Assembly: GCA_017645645.1 (NCBI GenBank)
Contig: JAGCOB010000023.1
Span: 34,354 to 98,353 of the forward strand
Direction: 5' to 3'
From: Prevotella sp.
GTDB lineage: Bacteria > Bacteroidota > Bacteroidia > Bacteroidales > Bacteroidaceae
Length of the DNA: 64,000 nucleotides
In this document: piece by piece, positions 16,915-27,115 of the stretch
How the letters are laid out: the number at the start of each line of letters is the position of its first letter
How positions within the stretch are numbered: position 1 is the first letter of the stretch
The notes under the pieces: model-generated
What the model was told of the DNA's origin: nothing
The model's input: the letters and a program-made list of their open reading frames with translations, nothing else
Database searches by the model: none
Made by a program: the position numbers and the translations under genes

Positions 16915-19900
16915 ATGACTAAGAAGTCGGTTTGCTTATTTATATTGATGCTTTTGATGCCATTCGTGGCAAGGGCAGCCATTGAAGATATCAAGTTCAG
17001 TCGTCTGGATACTCGTGACGGACTCAGTAACTCTCAGTTATTGTGTATTCTCAGGGATTCCAGGGGACAGATGTGGTTTGGTACACCTTATGGCCTGAAC
17101 CGATATGACGGTTATCGCATCAAGACCTTCTACTCGTATGCTAAGGACACCACGACCCTGCGTAATAACTATGTTGACGAGATTTATGAGGCACACGACG
17201 GCAAGCTTTGGTTGCGACAGGGTATGAATTATACCATTTTCGATCCGGTGACGGAAAAGTGTGACCGCCATCCGGAAGTAATATTGCATGAATTCGGCAT
17301 CAAGGGCGGTATAGAGCGCCTTTATATCGACAAATACAAGGACTTCTGGGTGAAGACCTTTGACGAGGGTTTTTGGTATTATAGTCCGCATACGAAAAAG
17401 ATCAGACATTATCCGTTTGGCTATGGTCCCCAGCAGTTCAATAATGACTTTGGTGTTTCTAGTTTTGCTGAGTTCGGGAAGAGCCTGTTGGTGTCTTCCA
17501 GTAAAGGAGAGATATTCTGTTTCAACCGTGAAAAGGGCTGGATCAGTTGGAAGAGCAGTTATCTGCGTCGTAAGGGACTTGTCAATGACCAAGATTGTAA
17601 ACTGCGTATTGACAATCAGGGGAATGTCTATGCCATCGTCACAGGAAGAGTTTTTGTAAAGCCTAATAATCAGCGCCGCTGGTATCACTCCATGCAAGAC
17701 TTTCTTCGTTTCAAGGGATTAGAGAATGTGCCTGAGGAAATGAATATCTGGGATGTGCGCCTTGACAGGAAGAAGCGCTTGTGGATAGCCACTGACCATC
17801 AGGGACTGATTATTGCCGATCGGTATAACAAGGAGATTCGTCAATTTCTGACAGATAAGTTTGATGAGTCTACCATCAGTGACAATACCTTGCGTGTCAT
17901 CTATCAGGACCAGTTGGGACGTATGTGGATAGGCTCCTATATGAATGGTGTCAATCTCTATGCGGAGAGTGGTAATAATTTCCGTAACCTTGAACTGGGA
18001 AATATCAATACGATCTGTGTCGATTCGGCAGGTAATTACTGGTTAGGTACGAATGACAAGGGTATTATCTGCTACAATCCCCATACGGAGGAGCAGGTAG
18101 TCTATGACAAGGCTAACAGTGGTATAGGCTCTAATACCATGGTGGGCTCCCTAGGTGCTCGCGATGGCTCAGTTTGGTTTGGAACCTATGAGGGTGGATT
18201 GATACATATTAAGGATGGTCATGTGACAAACTATCGGGCAACAGGTAAACCTACCGACCTTGCCAACGATAATGTATGGACGATTTTTGAAGACTATTGG
18301 GGATATATTTGGATAGGAACCTTGGGAAGTGGTGTGCAGCGCATGAATCCTAAGACAGGAAAGATGGACGTGCCTATATCCACCAAGAACTCCATTCTCC
18401 CCAGCGATTATATTTCAACCATTGCTCCGACGAATAAGGGATGGTTGATGGCGACCCATTCCCAGTATTATTCTATCATCAACCCGCGTACTAAAAAGAT
18501 TATCAATCGCAATATCAAAGATAACAAGGATGATATTCAGATTACGGAGACATCTATCAATGGTATGCAGGACAGTCGCGGACTTTCCTGGCAAGGTTCT
18601 GCCTCAGGTGCCACCGTCTGGGATTTGAAGACGAATCATGTCTATCTTATCGATATGCGCTCCGGATTGTTCGGCTCGACAGTGAACGGCATTATAGAGG
18701 ATGAGCGGCACACGATGTGGATCGTTACTGACCATGGTGTCTCCAATATAATTCCTCAGAAAGGGTGGAATGACACCTGGAACTTTGTCATCCAAAGCTA
18801 CAACAACCGTGACGGACTCCAGAAAGGTCCGTATAACCAGCGTTCCCTCTGTTGTACAAAAGACGGTAAGATTCTGATTGGCGGACAGGGTGGACTGGAT
18901 ATCATCGACCCTCGGAAGATGGGTAAGGGCAGACTGAAGGAAGTGCCTGTGTTCAGTGGTCTGAAGATCGCAGGACGTGAGGTGGCTGTCGGCGAGAAAG
19001 TGGACGGACGTGTCATCTTGGAGGAGGCATTGGACTACTGTCGTGAGATTAGTCTTCGCTTCGATGAGGAGTTTACCGTCCAGTTGGGAAGCAACAGCGG
19101 TGAGATTCATAACCGTTCCCGTTTTGTCTATAAGATGGCAGGCTATAATGATGAATGGATCAAGACAGAGGAGGTCAATCCGAATGTTGCCTACCAGAGT
19201 CTTCGTGCCGGCTTCTATTATCTCTGTGTCCGTATGCTCAATGATGACGGTACCTTCGGGAACAAAGAGAGCCGTATTGCCATTACTATCCGTCCGCCTT
19301 TCTGGCGTACCCGTTGGATGGTACTTGGCTACATGATTATCCTCGCCTTGGGCGTATGGTTCTGGCGCAAATGGTATATCAGGCACCATGAGAGACGGAT
19401 GGAGGCGGAGAGTGTACGTCGTGAGTTGGAGAAACAGCAGTGGATGAACGAGATGCGTATGCATCTGGTCAACGAGCATGCTGAGAATAAGACACCGTTC
19501 ATGAACCAGCATGAAGAGGTCGTCTTAAACAAACAGGTCGTTGATTTGGTGGCATTCGCCAGTGACTATTGTAAGCAATACAAGTCTCCTGTTCCCAAGA
19601 CACCCGTGAAGGTGAACTTCCTCTCGTCTATCAAGGAACTGAAGGTAAGTTTCGATCCTGAAAAGATAGCCGAGATATTCGATATTACCTTCAAGAATGC
19701 TGCTATCTTTGCTCCCAACGACTGTGTCATCAGTCTGGGTGTAGCACTTACGCAGGGCGACAAGGCACAGATACAGATTGCCGATAACGGTATTGGTATT
19801 AAAGATGAGTTCAAGGAGCATGCCTTTGACCCGATTGTCAATGGCGAAGGGGCTAATTTGGATAAGGTGAAGGCGATTGTTGATGCCCATGAGGGGGAGG

Positions 19901-19995
19901 TTCATATCGAGGACAATCCTGGCGGCGGTACCATTATCGTCATTACCATACCGGCTTATGAGGTAATAGAAGAAGCAGAAATCATAGAAGACTAA
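16915..19995 (+). CDS. Two-component propeller sensor with degenerate histidine-kinase core
   Basis: 1026 residues: signal peptide (to about VARA), a long region of Reg_prop propeller repeats (for example DSRGQMWFGTPYGLNRYDG and WGYIWIGTLGSGVQRM), a Y_Y_Y domain (about 690-785), one membrane helix (WMVLGYMIILALGVWFW, near 805) and a short cytoplasmic part. The layout matches the sensor half of Bacteroidota hybrid two-component systems. However, the H-box is replaced by HAENKTPF, the dimerisation helices are short, the HATPase keeps an N-box-like KNAAIF and DNGIGI but has GEGANL instead of GTGLGL, and receiver and AraC domains are absent. Probably a non-phosphorylating or modified sensor for the adjacent GH31 substrate. 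Confidence 0.85.
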   Translation: MTKKSVCLFILMLLMPFVARAAIEDIKFSRLDTRDGLSNSQLLCILRDSRGQMWFGTPYGLNRYDGYRIKTFYSYAKDTTTLRNNYVDEIYEAHDGKLWLRQGMNYTIFDPVTEKCDRHPEVILHEFGIKGGIERLYIDKYKDFWVKTFDEGFWYYSPHTKKIRHYPFGYGPQQFNNDFGVSSFAEFGKSLLVSSSKGEIFCFNREKGWISWKSSYLRRKGLVNDQDCKLRIDNQGNVYAIVTGRVFVKPNNQRRWYHSMQDFLRFKGLENVPEEMNIWDVRLDRKKRLWIATDHQGLIIADRYNKEIRQFLTDKFDESTISDNTLRVIYQDQLGRMWIGSYMNGVNLYAESGNNFRNLELGNINTICVDSAGNYWLGTNDKGIICYNPHTEEQVVYDKANSGIGSNTMVGSLGARDGSVWFGTYEGGLIHIKDGHVTNYRATGKPTDLANDNVWTIFEDYWGYIWIGTLGSGVQRMNPKTGKMDVPISTKNSILPSDYISTIAPTNKGWLMATHSQYYSIINPRTKKIINRNIKDNKDDIQITETSINGMQDSRGLSWQGSASGATVWDLKTNHVYLIDMRSGLFGSTVNGIIEDERHTMWIVTDHGVSNIIPQKGWNDTWNFVIQSYNNRDGLQKGPYNQRSLCCTKDGKILIGGQGGLDIIDPRKMGKGRLKEVPVFSGLKIAGREVAVGEKVDGRVILEEALDYCREISLRFDEEFTVQLGSNSGEIHNRSRFVYKMAGYNDEWIKTEEVNPNVAYQSLRAGFYYLCVRMLNDDGTFGNKESRIAITIRPPFWRTRWMVLGYMIILALGVWFWRKWYIRHHERRMEAESVRRELEKQQWMNEMRMHLVNEHAENKTPFMNQHEEVVLNKQVVDLVAFASDYCKQYKSPVPKTPVKVNFLSSIKELKVSFDPEKIAEIFDITFKNAAIFAPNDCVISLGVALTQGDKAQIQIADNGIGIKDEFKEHAFDPIVNGEGANLDKVKAIVDAHEGEVHIEDNPGGGTIIVITIPAYEVIEEAEIIED

Positions 19996-20011
19996 AACAA
20001 TAAATAAGAAC

Positions 20012-23008
20012 ATGAAGAATATGAGAACATGGATGACCGCTGTCCTGACAGTATTGGCGGTTGCCGGATGGGCAGATGACTATACAGTCAGCGGCAACTT
20101 CGTGACCATTCCTGTGAAGAAGGCAAAGGCTGGTGGTGCCCAGGTGGTGCGCCTGCAAGTGATTAATGACAATATTATCCGTGTGCAGGCAACTTCAGAG
20201 CGCACACTGCCGAAGAAACAGAGTCTGATGATTGTACCGCAGACGGCACAGCCGAAGTTCACGGTAAAGGAAGACGACGACAAGGTGATTGTCAAGGCAA
20301 AGAATGTGGAGGCTCGTGTGGATGCAGAATCTGGCAAGATTACTTTCTTCGATGCCAATGGCAAGGAGTTGCTGAAAGAGGCGAAGGACGGCAAGAGGTT
20401 CAAGAACTTCACTGTTCCTGAGCGTGAATTCGGTATCAAAGGCGGAGCTCCGCTTACAGAGGAGATGAAGCACGGACTGCAGTGGCAGATGAAGTTCGAC
20501 TCTCCTGACGATGAGGCTTTCTATGGTCTCGGCCAGCATCAGAGTGAGGAATTCAATATGAAGGGCAAGAACGAGGATCTCTTCCAGTATAATACGAAGG
20601 TGTCGATACCCTTTGTGCTCTCCAATAAGAACTATGGCATCCTGTGGGATTCGTATAGTTATTGCCGTTTCGGTAATCCTAACGACTACCTGCAACTGAA
20701 CCGTGCCTTCAAGCTCTATGACAAACAGGGCAGGGAAGGTCATCTGACAGGTACCTATATCGACCGCAATGGTAAGAAACTCGTGCGTGACGAGGACAGC
20801 ATCTATTATGAATATGGTACACCTGCGAAATCGGAGATTGCCTTGAAGACCGATAATGGCGGTATCAAGAACCTGCCGCAGGACTTTAACCTGCAAGGTG
20901 CCAATGTGGTCTATGAGGGCTTCATTGAACCTGAGTGCTGTGGTAAATGTACAGGCAAGGCTGTCGACTATCAGTTCATCCTCTATTATGCAGGATATAT
21001 GAAGGTGTATATCGACGGCAAGGAGGTGGTGCCTGAGCGTTGGCGTACCGCCTGGAATCCGAATACCTATAAGTTTACCGCCAAGGTACGCAAGGGCGTA
21101 AAGAACCAGTTGCGCATCGAATGGCAGCCCGATGGCGGTGAGAGCTATTGTGGTTTGCGTGTGGCGGAGCCCTGTAGTGAGGAGGAACGTGGTCAACTGA
21201 GTATCTGGAGTGAGATGGCACGTGACATGGACTATTATTTCATTGCAGGTAATAACTTCGACGAGGTCATCAGTGGCTATCGTACCCTGACAGGTAAGGC
21301 TTCCCTCTATCCTAAGTGGGTGCTGGGCTTCTGGCAGAGTCGTGAGCGTTATCAGACCTCTCAGGAGATAGAGGACAACCTCGCTGAGTTCCGCAAGCGT
21401 CATATCCCCATCGATAATATCGTACAGGACTGGAACTACTGGCCTGAGGACCAGTGGGGCAGTCATCAGTTTGAGGCTTCACGCTATCCTGATCCGCAGG
21501 CGATGCTCGACAAGGTTCATGCCATGCACGGACGTTTCATGATCTCCGTATGGCCTAAGTTCTATGTGAACACAGAGCATTACAAGGAACTTGACAAGAA
21601 CGGGTGGATGTACAACCAGTCACCGACGGATGATATCCATGACTGGGTAGGTCCTGGCTATAAGAACGGCTTCTATGATGCCTATGATGCAGGAGCCCGT
21701 AAGATGTTCTGGCGACAGATGGACGAGAATCTCTATTCGAAGTACAACCACGACGGTATTGCCGGTGTGGATGCCTGGTGGATGGATGCCTCAGAGCCTA
21801 ATGTCCGCGACTGTACGCCGATGTGGTATCGCAAGGCACTCAGCGGTCCTACAGCCCTTGGTACGTCAACGGAGTTCTTCAATGCATATTCCACTGTCAA
21901 TGCCGATGCTATCTACAACGGACAGCGCAGTGTGTGGAAGGGTAAGGCGAATGAGCCTCGTGTCTTCCTGTTGACGCGTAGCGGTTTTGCTGGTGAGCAG
22001 CGTTTCTCTACGGCGACGTGGAGTGGTGACATTGGTACCCGTTGGGAGGATATGCGTGCCCAGATGACGGCAGGCTTGAACTATTCGATGTCGGGTATTC
22101 CCTTCTGGGGTATGGATCAGGGCGGCTTCTGTGTAGAGAACCGTTACGTGGCAGCTCAGCAACTCTTCAATAATACGGGCGTGGAGAACGAGGACTTGAA
22201 GGAGTGGCGTGAGCTGCAGGCCCGTTGGAGCCAGTTCGGTGCCTTCATCCCCCTGTTCCGTGTACATGGTCAGTGGCCTACTCGTGAGATATGGAACATC
22301 GCTCCCGATAATCATCCTGCCTATCAGTCGTTCGTCTACTACGACAAGCTGCGTTATCGCCTGATGCCGTATATGTATTCATTGGCAGGCTGGGCTCATT
22401 TCAAGGACTACACCCTGATGCGTGCCCTTGTCATGGACTTCAATGGTGACAAGGAAGTGGAGAATATTGGCAACCAGTGGATGTTCGGTCCTGCCCTGAT
22501 GGCATGTCCTGTCGGCTATTACAAGGCACGTAACCGCAGTGTCTACTTCCCCAAGCAGTGTGGCTGGTATAACCTCTATACCAATGAGTATGTGGAGGGT
22601 GGACAGCGTCTCATTGTCGATGCGCCCTATGAGCAGATTCCTGTCTTCGTGCGCGAGGGAGCCATCATCCCCTTCGGTCCCGAGATGGAGTGGTGCGACG
22701 AGAAACCTGCGGAACTCATCAACCTCTATATTTATGCAGGACAGAATGGTGCCTTCCAGCTCTATGAGGACGAGGGTGTGAACTATAACTACGAGAAGGG
22801 CAAGTATGCCACCATCGATATCACCTACGATGATGCCGCCAAGACAGTAACGTTCGGTGCCCGTCAGGGTAACTTCAACGGCATGCTGAAGAACCGCCGC
22901 TTCAATGTGGTACTGATTACCAAGGATGCACCCAAGGCTCTCAACCTTGACAATCCTCAGGGTACAATGGTACAGTATAGTGGCAAGATAGTGAGTGTGA
23001 AACTGTAA
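20012..23008 (+). CDS. Secreted glycoside hydrolase family 31 (alpha-glucosidase/alpha-xylosidase type)
   Basis: 998 residues with a signal peptide (to about VAGWA). An N-terminal GH31 beta-sandwich is followed by a PA14-like insert (about 290-390, with YMKVYIDGKEVV and LRIEWQPDGGESY), then the catalytic barrel. The nucleophile aspartate lies in WWMDASEPN (about 590) and the acid/base aspartate in WSGDIGTRWEDM (about 672). C-terminal beta-domains include a DUF5110-type module. PA14-bearing GH31 enzymes are often alpha-xylosidases on xyloglucan, but substrate cannot be fixed here. Starts 16 bp after the sensor gene and is likely in the same operon. Confidence 0.93.
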   Translation: MKNMRTWMTAVLTVLAVAGWADDYTVSGNFVTIPVKKAKAGGAQVVRLQVINDNIIRVQATSERTLPKKQSLMIVPQTAQPKFTVKEDDDKVIVKAKNVEARVDAESGKITFFDANGKELLKEAKDGKRFKNFTVPEREFGIKGGAPLTEEMKHGLQWQMKFDSPDDEAFYGLGQHQSEEFNMKGKNEDLFQYNTKVSIPFVLSNKNYGILWDSYSYCRFGNPNDYLQLNRAFKLYDKQGREGHLTGTYIDRNGKKLVRDEDSIYYEYGTPAKSEIALKTDNGGIKNLPQDFNLQGANVVYEGFIEPECCGKCTGKAVDYQFILYYAGYMKVYIDGKEVVPERWRTAWNPNTYKFTAKVRKGVKNQLRIEWQPDGGESYCGLRVAEPCSEEERGQLSIWSEMARDMDYYFIAGNNFDEVISGYRTLTGKASLYPKWVLGFWQSRERYQTSQEIEDNLAEFRKRHIPIDNIVQDWNYWPEDQWGSHQFEASRYPDPQAMLDKVHAMHGRFMISVWPKFYVNTEHYKELDKNGWMYNQSPTDDIHDWVGPGYKNGFYDAYDAGARKMFWRQMDENLYSKYNHDGIAGVDAWWMDASEPNVRDCTPMWYRKALSGPTALGTSTEFFNAYSTVNADAIYNGQRSVWKGKANEPRVFLLTRSGFAGEQRFSTATWSGDIGTRWEDMRAQMTAGLNYSMSGIPFWGMDQGGFCVENRYVAAQQLFNNTGVENEDLKEWRELQARWSQFGAFIPLFRVHGQWPTREIWNIAPDNHPAYQSFVYYDKLRYRLMPYMYSLAGWAHFKDYTLMRALVMDFNGDKEVENIGNQWMFGPALMACPVGYYKARNRSVYFPKQCGWYNLYTNEYVEGGQRLIVDAPYEQIPVFVREGAIIPFGPEMEWCDEKPAELINLYIYAGQNGAFQLYEDEGVNYNYEKGKYATIDITYDDAAKTVTFGARQGNFNGMLKNRRFNVVLITKDAPKALNLDNPQGTMVQYSGKIVSVKL

Positions 23009-23022
23009 CGAACATTCCCTTT

Positions 23023-23036
23023 GCAGCGTACGCTGC
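23023..23036. repeat. 14-bp perfect palindrome after GH31
   Basis: GCAGCGTACGCTGC, in the 71-bp gap between GH31 and the deiminase-like gene. Could be an operator half-site pair or a hairpin base; no U-tract follows. Confidence 0.4.
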
Positions 23037-23079
23037 GTCTTGAAAAAGGCAGGAATGAAAATAGGAAGAATCACCCAAT

Positions 23080-25160
23080 ATGATCACAAAAATAACATTT
23101 ACAAAACATTTCATATTACTATTGTTCAGCCTCGCGGTTTCGGCGGTGGCTGTAGCCCAGTCTTCAGAAAAGAGGGCAAGTTCGCTTTCAAGGCTTCTTC
23201 ATAAGCATGTCTATCAAGGTGAATACGAAAGGCCTGCTGTCAAGGTTGAGGCTCCCAAAGATGCCAGGCGGCCAAGAATGCCCTTGGCGCCAGCTTCAAT
23301 GAGCGCGTGTGGTTTCCTGGCGAATGGGAAGAGGTAAAGGCGGTGGTTATTACTGCGCGTTACGAGTACCTTGTTCCTGGTCATGAGGACGATGGCAGAT
23401 ACTATGCCAACCAGATTGTCAAGAACTGGGGTAATCAGTATTTCCAGGAAGATGCATATTCCCCAGCTAAGTTTCTAGGAGAGGGCCCCTGTAAGTCGAG
23501 AGTGGATGTCGTGACCCTGGATGCTCAGCCCTTCCTATATGTTATGGATGGCATTCAGAAAGCAGGAGCAGAGGCCTGGGTGCGCATAGAGGAAGCCGGC
23601 GACGAGCAGATTATACGCACTGCCATGCAGAACGCTGGTCTCCAGACCGACAAGATGCGGTTCTTCGTAGCTCCGGGCAATGCCTTCTGGTATCGCGACT
23701 GCGGACCTATCTGCTTCTATTATGGTGACGACGACAAGATTGGCATGCTCGACTTCTTCTATGGTTATACACGTCCCTGCGACGACCTGCTGCCCTCCGT
23801 GCTCCGTTGGAAGTTTGGTATGCGCAACTTTTTCAGCGACCTCATCTGGGAAGGCGGCAACTGCCTGGTCGATGGCATTGGCGGTCTCGTCACCAGCACC
23901 GCTACCTACAGGCAGAACACGGATACCATAGGGCGCTTGCACTGGGACGGCATCAACCCCGCTACCATCAAGTATGACGAGAGGCAGCCACTCTACCCCG
24001 TGGATGTGAAGTTCACCCTCGCAAACCTGCTCGGTCAGCGTCAGACCACTATCGTGCCCACACTCAACTACGATGGCGGCACAGGCCATATCGACCTCTA
24101 TCTCGATGCCACCGACGAGAACGCCTTCTACATGGCACAGATGCCCGAAAACTATGACTGGTGGAGCGATTACGACATCAGTGTCGGCAACACCGCCATT
24201 CTCTTCAACAAGAAGAGCTTCTTCGGCCGTCAATACTACAACAATGCCTCGCTGCCTTTCCCTTCCAAGAACGACGGCTCAGGGTGGGAGAGCGAAGAAG
24301 AATACGGCAAGGTAGCCCGTACCTATGCCAACCACCTCATCTGCAATGGCTACATCCTTCAGCCATGCTTCTCGCCTGTGGGCGAAGACGGAATGCCTAC
24401 GGCAGAGTGGGACCGTAAGAACATCGAGAAGATGAAATCCTACTACCCGGGCTACACCTTCTATTGCATCGACATGCGCACCTTCGACGGCTCAGGCGGC
24501 TCCATCCACTGCATCACCAAGCAGATACCCGCCGACAATCCTGTGCGCATCATCCATAAGGACATCTTTGGCAAGGTCAACCCCGTCATACCGAAATCCA
24601 CCGATCCGTCGTACATACCCTTCAGCACCATCATCACCAATAAGAGTGGCATCAAGGAAGCCTCGCTCTGTTACACCACCGATGGCAATCAATGGCACGA
24701 AGTAAAGCTCGCGGCCAATGGCAACTGCTGGCATGCCGATGTACCCCTGAGCGCCTTCACCGGTGGTCAGCCCATCCCGGCCGAGGGCATCCAGGTGTCT
24801 TATTATCTCACAGCCACCTCCAACAATGGCAAGACCGTCACCAAGCCTATCAATGCACAGAAGGGAAGCCTCTACGACTTCACCATCACCTGCGCTGTCG
24901 AATACGACAAGAATATGTTCGACTACGCCACCGAGCCTGCACCAGTTGATCAGATCAAGTTTATTATGGCCAAAGACCTGATACGTGAAGACACCAGCGT
25001 CGAACCCACAGGCATTATTGAAGTGAAGAGTGAATGGTCAATGGTCAATGGTCAATGGTCAATGAATAAATGGTACACCATCAACGGCATGCCACTTGCC
25101 CAGAAGCCCACGGCTAAGGGAATCTACATCTACAACGGCAACAAGGTCGTGATTAAGTGA
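23080..25160 (+). pseudogene. Agmatine/peptidylarginine deiminase-like secreted protein, frameshifted
   Basis: A signal peptide ORF (23080-23337, MITKITFTKHFILLL to AVAQ) runs out of frame, while the main ORF from about 23280 reads ALGASFNERVWFPGEWEEVKAV and continues to 25160. The two join if one base is added near 23268-23271. The main part matches the PAD_porph/agmatine deiminase family: RDCGPICFYYG, WEGGNCLVDG, and a GGSIHCITKQIP end of the catalytic core with the active cysteine in HCIT. A C-terminal WYTINGMPLAQKP...IYNGNKVVIK tail resembles secretion/sorting tails of Prevotella secreted proteins. A 7-bp repeat tract (25033-25064) precedes this tail. Either a true pseudogene or a sequence error. 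Confidence 0.75.
25033..25064. repeat. 7-bp tandem repeat tract (AATGGTC type), in coding sequence
   Basis: Four and a half perfect AATGGTC units inside the deiminase-like frame, read as EWSMVNGQWSMN between the catalytic region and the C-terminal tail. Confidence 0.92.
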
Positions 25161-25246
25161 GCGCAGAAAAACGCTAAAGCTATCTACGACAAGGCTTTCG
25201 TAGGTCTTGCGGATTCTTAACTTATTTCACACCCACGAACATGACT

Positions 25247-27091
25247 TTATTGCTGTAACTTCGTGGTCAGGAAGTCGAGGTCGTAGAAGTGGTCGTAGCC
25301 AAAGGCGTAGCCATCGGTAGGTGTGATGCCTGCATCGGTATTTGCGAAGTTCTTGTCGGTGGAACGGTCACGATAGGTGGAAATTATGAAATTCTGTCCG
25401 TCAGCCGTCTGCATCACCTGTATGCAGCAGGTACCGCCACCCGAACGCTCTCCCATGATGGGGAAGCCGTAGTCCTTCATGAGTGTGGGGAACTGGTGCC
25501 CACACGAGAATGCTACCTTACTGCAGAGTACACCGATATTCATGCCGCTGCAGTCGAACTTGGGATTGGTGTCGTCCTTCTCATCGAACACGCCGTCGAA
25601 GTTGCTGTCCACATAGTAGGTGGCTATCTTGTTGCTACCCTCCAGAGCGTCCTGCGACCAGAACTGTACCGTGCGGTTCTTGCGCAGCATAGCAACGCTG
25701 GCACCCACGAGGTCACAGGAGCCGCCACCATTGATCGTGATGTCAATTACGAGGTTCTTCACACCGTCGGTCTTTGCCAGCTGCAGTCCATAGAGTAAAC
25801 CGACTAAGATATCTTTCTTGTAGCTGTTCATCAGCTCTTTCCAGTCGGCATCCGTCTTCTGGCTGGCATAGTATTTGTTCCAGGCATCCTCGTCCATGTC
25901 CATAAACGAGTTCAAGATGATGACGGCGGTGGTCTTGGCGCTGTTGACCTTATAGAGCACGTCGCCGTAAGCCTGTTTGCGCTTTGTCTCCAGTTCCCTT
26001 TCCAGCTTGGAGCGCTCATAATTGATGTTCACCCATTGCTGATACATGGCATAAGCCTCTGGATAGTTGCCAGCGGCAGCCATCAGACGTTCAACATAAG
26101 TGCCTTCGATGTTTTCAGGCAGACCTGTCGTTGCCCTGAAACTGGTGTGCCCGCCATCGTTAATCAGGTATTGCGTCGCCATTCTGCCCCAGGCAAAATC
26201 CATGTTGTTGGTCGACTGCAGCAACTTCTTCACCATCTGACCGTTCGGCACTACGTCAAGGGTGGCATCGAAGCCCCTCTCAGTCATACCGTTCTGTTCC
26301 ATAATGGTACGCCCAGGGTAGCCGAAGAGGTTGTCGAACACGAAGCACAGCTCCTGATAGCGGAACTTTGCCATATCGGCGGTCACCTCCGTACGCTGAT
26401 AGGGCTTGGCGGCAAATTCCGGAGCAATGGTATTGATGACATAGGTATCCAGCTTGGTGCTCACGACCACCATGTCGTCGTGACAGGAAGCATTGTGGAA
26501 GTTGCAGTCGGAATAGATGTCTGCCAGCGTGGCAAAGGGAAAATAGACGTTGCTGCCATCGTCGTGCAGGTCGATGCTATATTTGCTGAAATCTAGATGG
26601 ACGCCAGTGGCAGGCTTGAAAGTCGATACGTTTTCCATCTTGACGAACTTGATATACTTGCTGCCGTCGTACATCGTGTTGGGAGCAAGCGACGGATCCG
26701 TCATCCACATCAGGTCCACGAAGCCTGCATAGGTCGTGGAATTCAGGTAGTCCGCCTTGACATCCACGGTTGCCGTACCGTTACGGGTAGCCAATTGGTA
26801 GAGGTCGCCCTGACGAGAGACCTTCATCTCCTCACCAGCCGTCATCACCTTGTGGAAGTCGGCCACGGAGATATACGCCACGCTGGGCATGTCGCTGTAG
26901 AAGCGCAGCGACACTTGTCCGTAGGCATTCCCGTCGCGGTTCACATCCACCGTCTTGTCGGTGTATGAGGGTCCTGCATCGACGGGTGTCTGTGGGGGAT
27001 TGTCACCAGAATTGTCGTTGTTGTCCGTACATGCTACTAACACCATGGATGCCAGCAGCATCAGCAATTTTGTCGTTTTTTTCATATCCAA
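25247..27091 (-). CDS. S41 family (tail-specific protease-like) lipoprotein
   Basis: 614 residues. A lipoprotein signal (KLLMLLASMVLVAC, lipobox cysteine near residue 21) and an Asn/Asp/Pro-rich linker precede a large N-terminal region of unknown fold. The C-terminal half resembles S41 peptidases: DITINGGGSCDLVGA (the usual DLRGNGGG region) and VAFSCGHQFPTLM, where the serine before CGH is the probable nucleophile, then GERSGGGTC. A lysine partner is not obvious, so catalysis is not certain. Convergent with the deiminase-like gene; 24 bp after mrp, so possibly co-transcribed with it. Confidence 0.8.
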   Translation of the reverse strand: MDMKKTTKLLMLLASMVLVACTDNNDNSGDNPPQTPVDAGPSYTDKTVDVNRDGNAYGQVSLRFYSDMPSVAYISVADFHKVMTAGEEMKVSRQGDLYQLATRNGTATVDVKADYLNSTTYAGFVDLMWMTDPSLAPNTMYDGSKYIKFVKMENVSTFKPATGVHLDFSKYSIDLHDDGSNVYFPFATLADIYSDCNFHNASCHDDMVVVSTKLDTYVINTIAPEFAAKPYQRTEVTADMAKFRYQELCFVFDNLFGYPGRTIMEQNGMTERGFDATLDVVPNGQMVKKLLQSTNNMDFAWGRMATQYLINDGGHTSFRATTGLPENIEGTYVERLMAAAGNYPEAYAMYQQWVNINYERSKLERELETKRKQAYGDVLYKVNSAKTTAVIILNSFMDMDEDAWNKYYASQKTDADWKELMNSYKKDILVGLLYGLQLAKTDGVKNLVIDITINGGGSCDLVGASVAMLRKNRTVQFWSQDALEGSNKIATYYVDSNFDGVFDEKDDTNPKFDCSGMNIGVLCSKVAFSCGHQFPTLMKDYGFPIMGERSGGGTCCIQVMQTADGQNFIISTYRDRSTDKNFANTDAGITPTDGYAFGYDHFYDLDFLTTKLQQ

Positions 27092-27115
27092 TAGTGCTCT
27101 GCTAACGATCTTACA

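Noticed and set aside
20195-21466. 423-codon open frame antisense to GH31
   Set aside because: It lies wholly inside a gene with strong catalytic motifs, has a low-complexity hydrophobic translation and no ribosome site; a codon-bias shadow.
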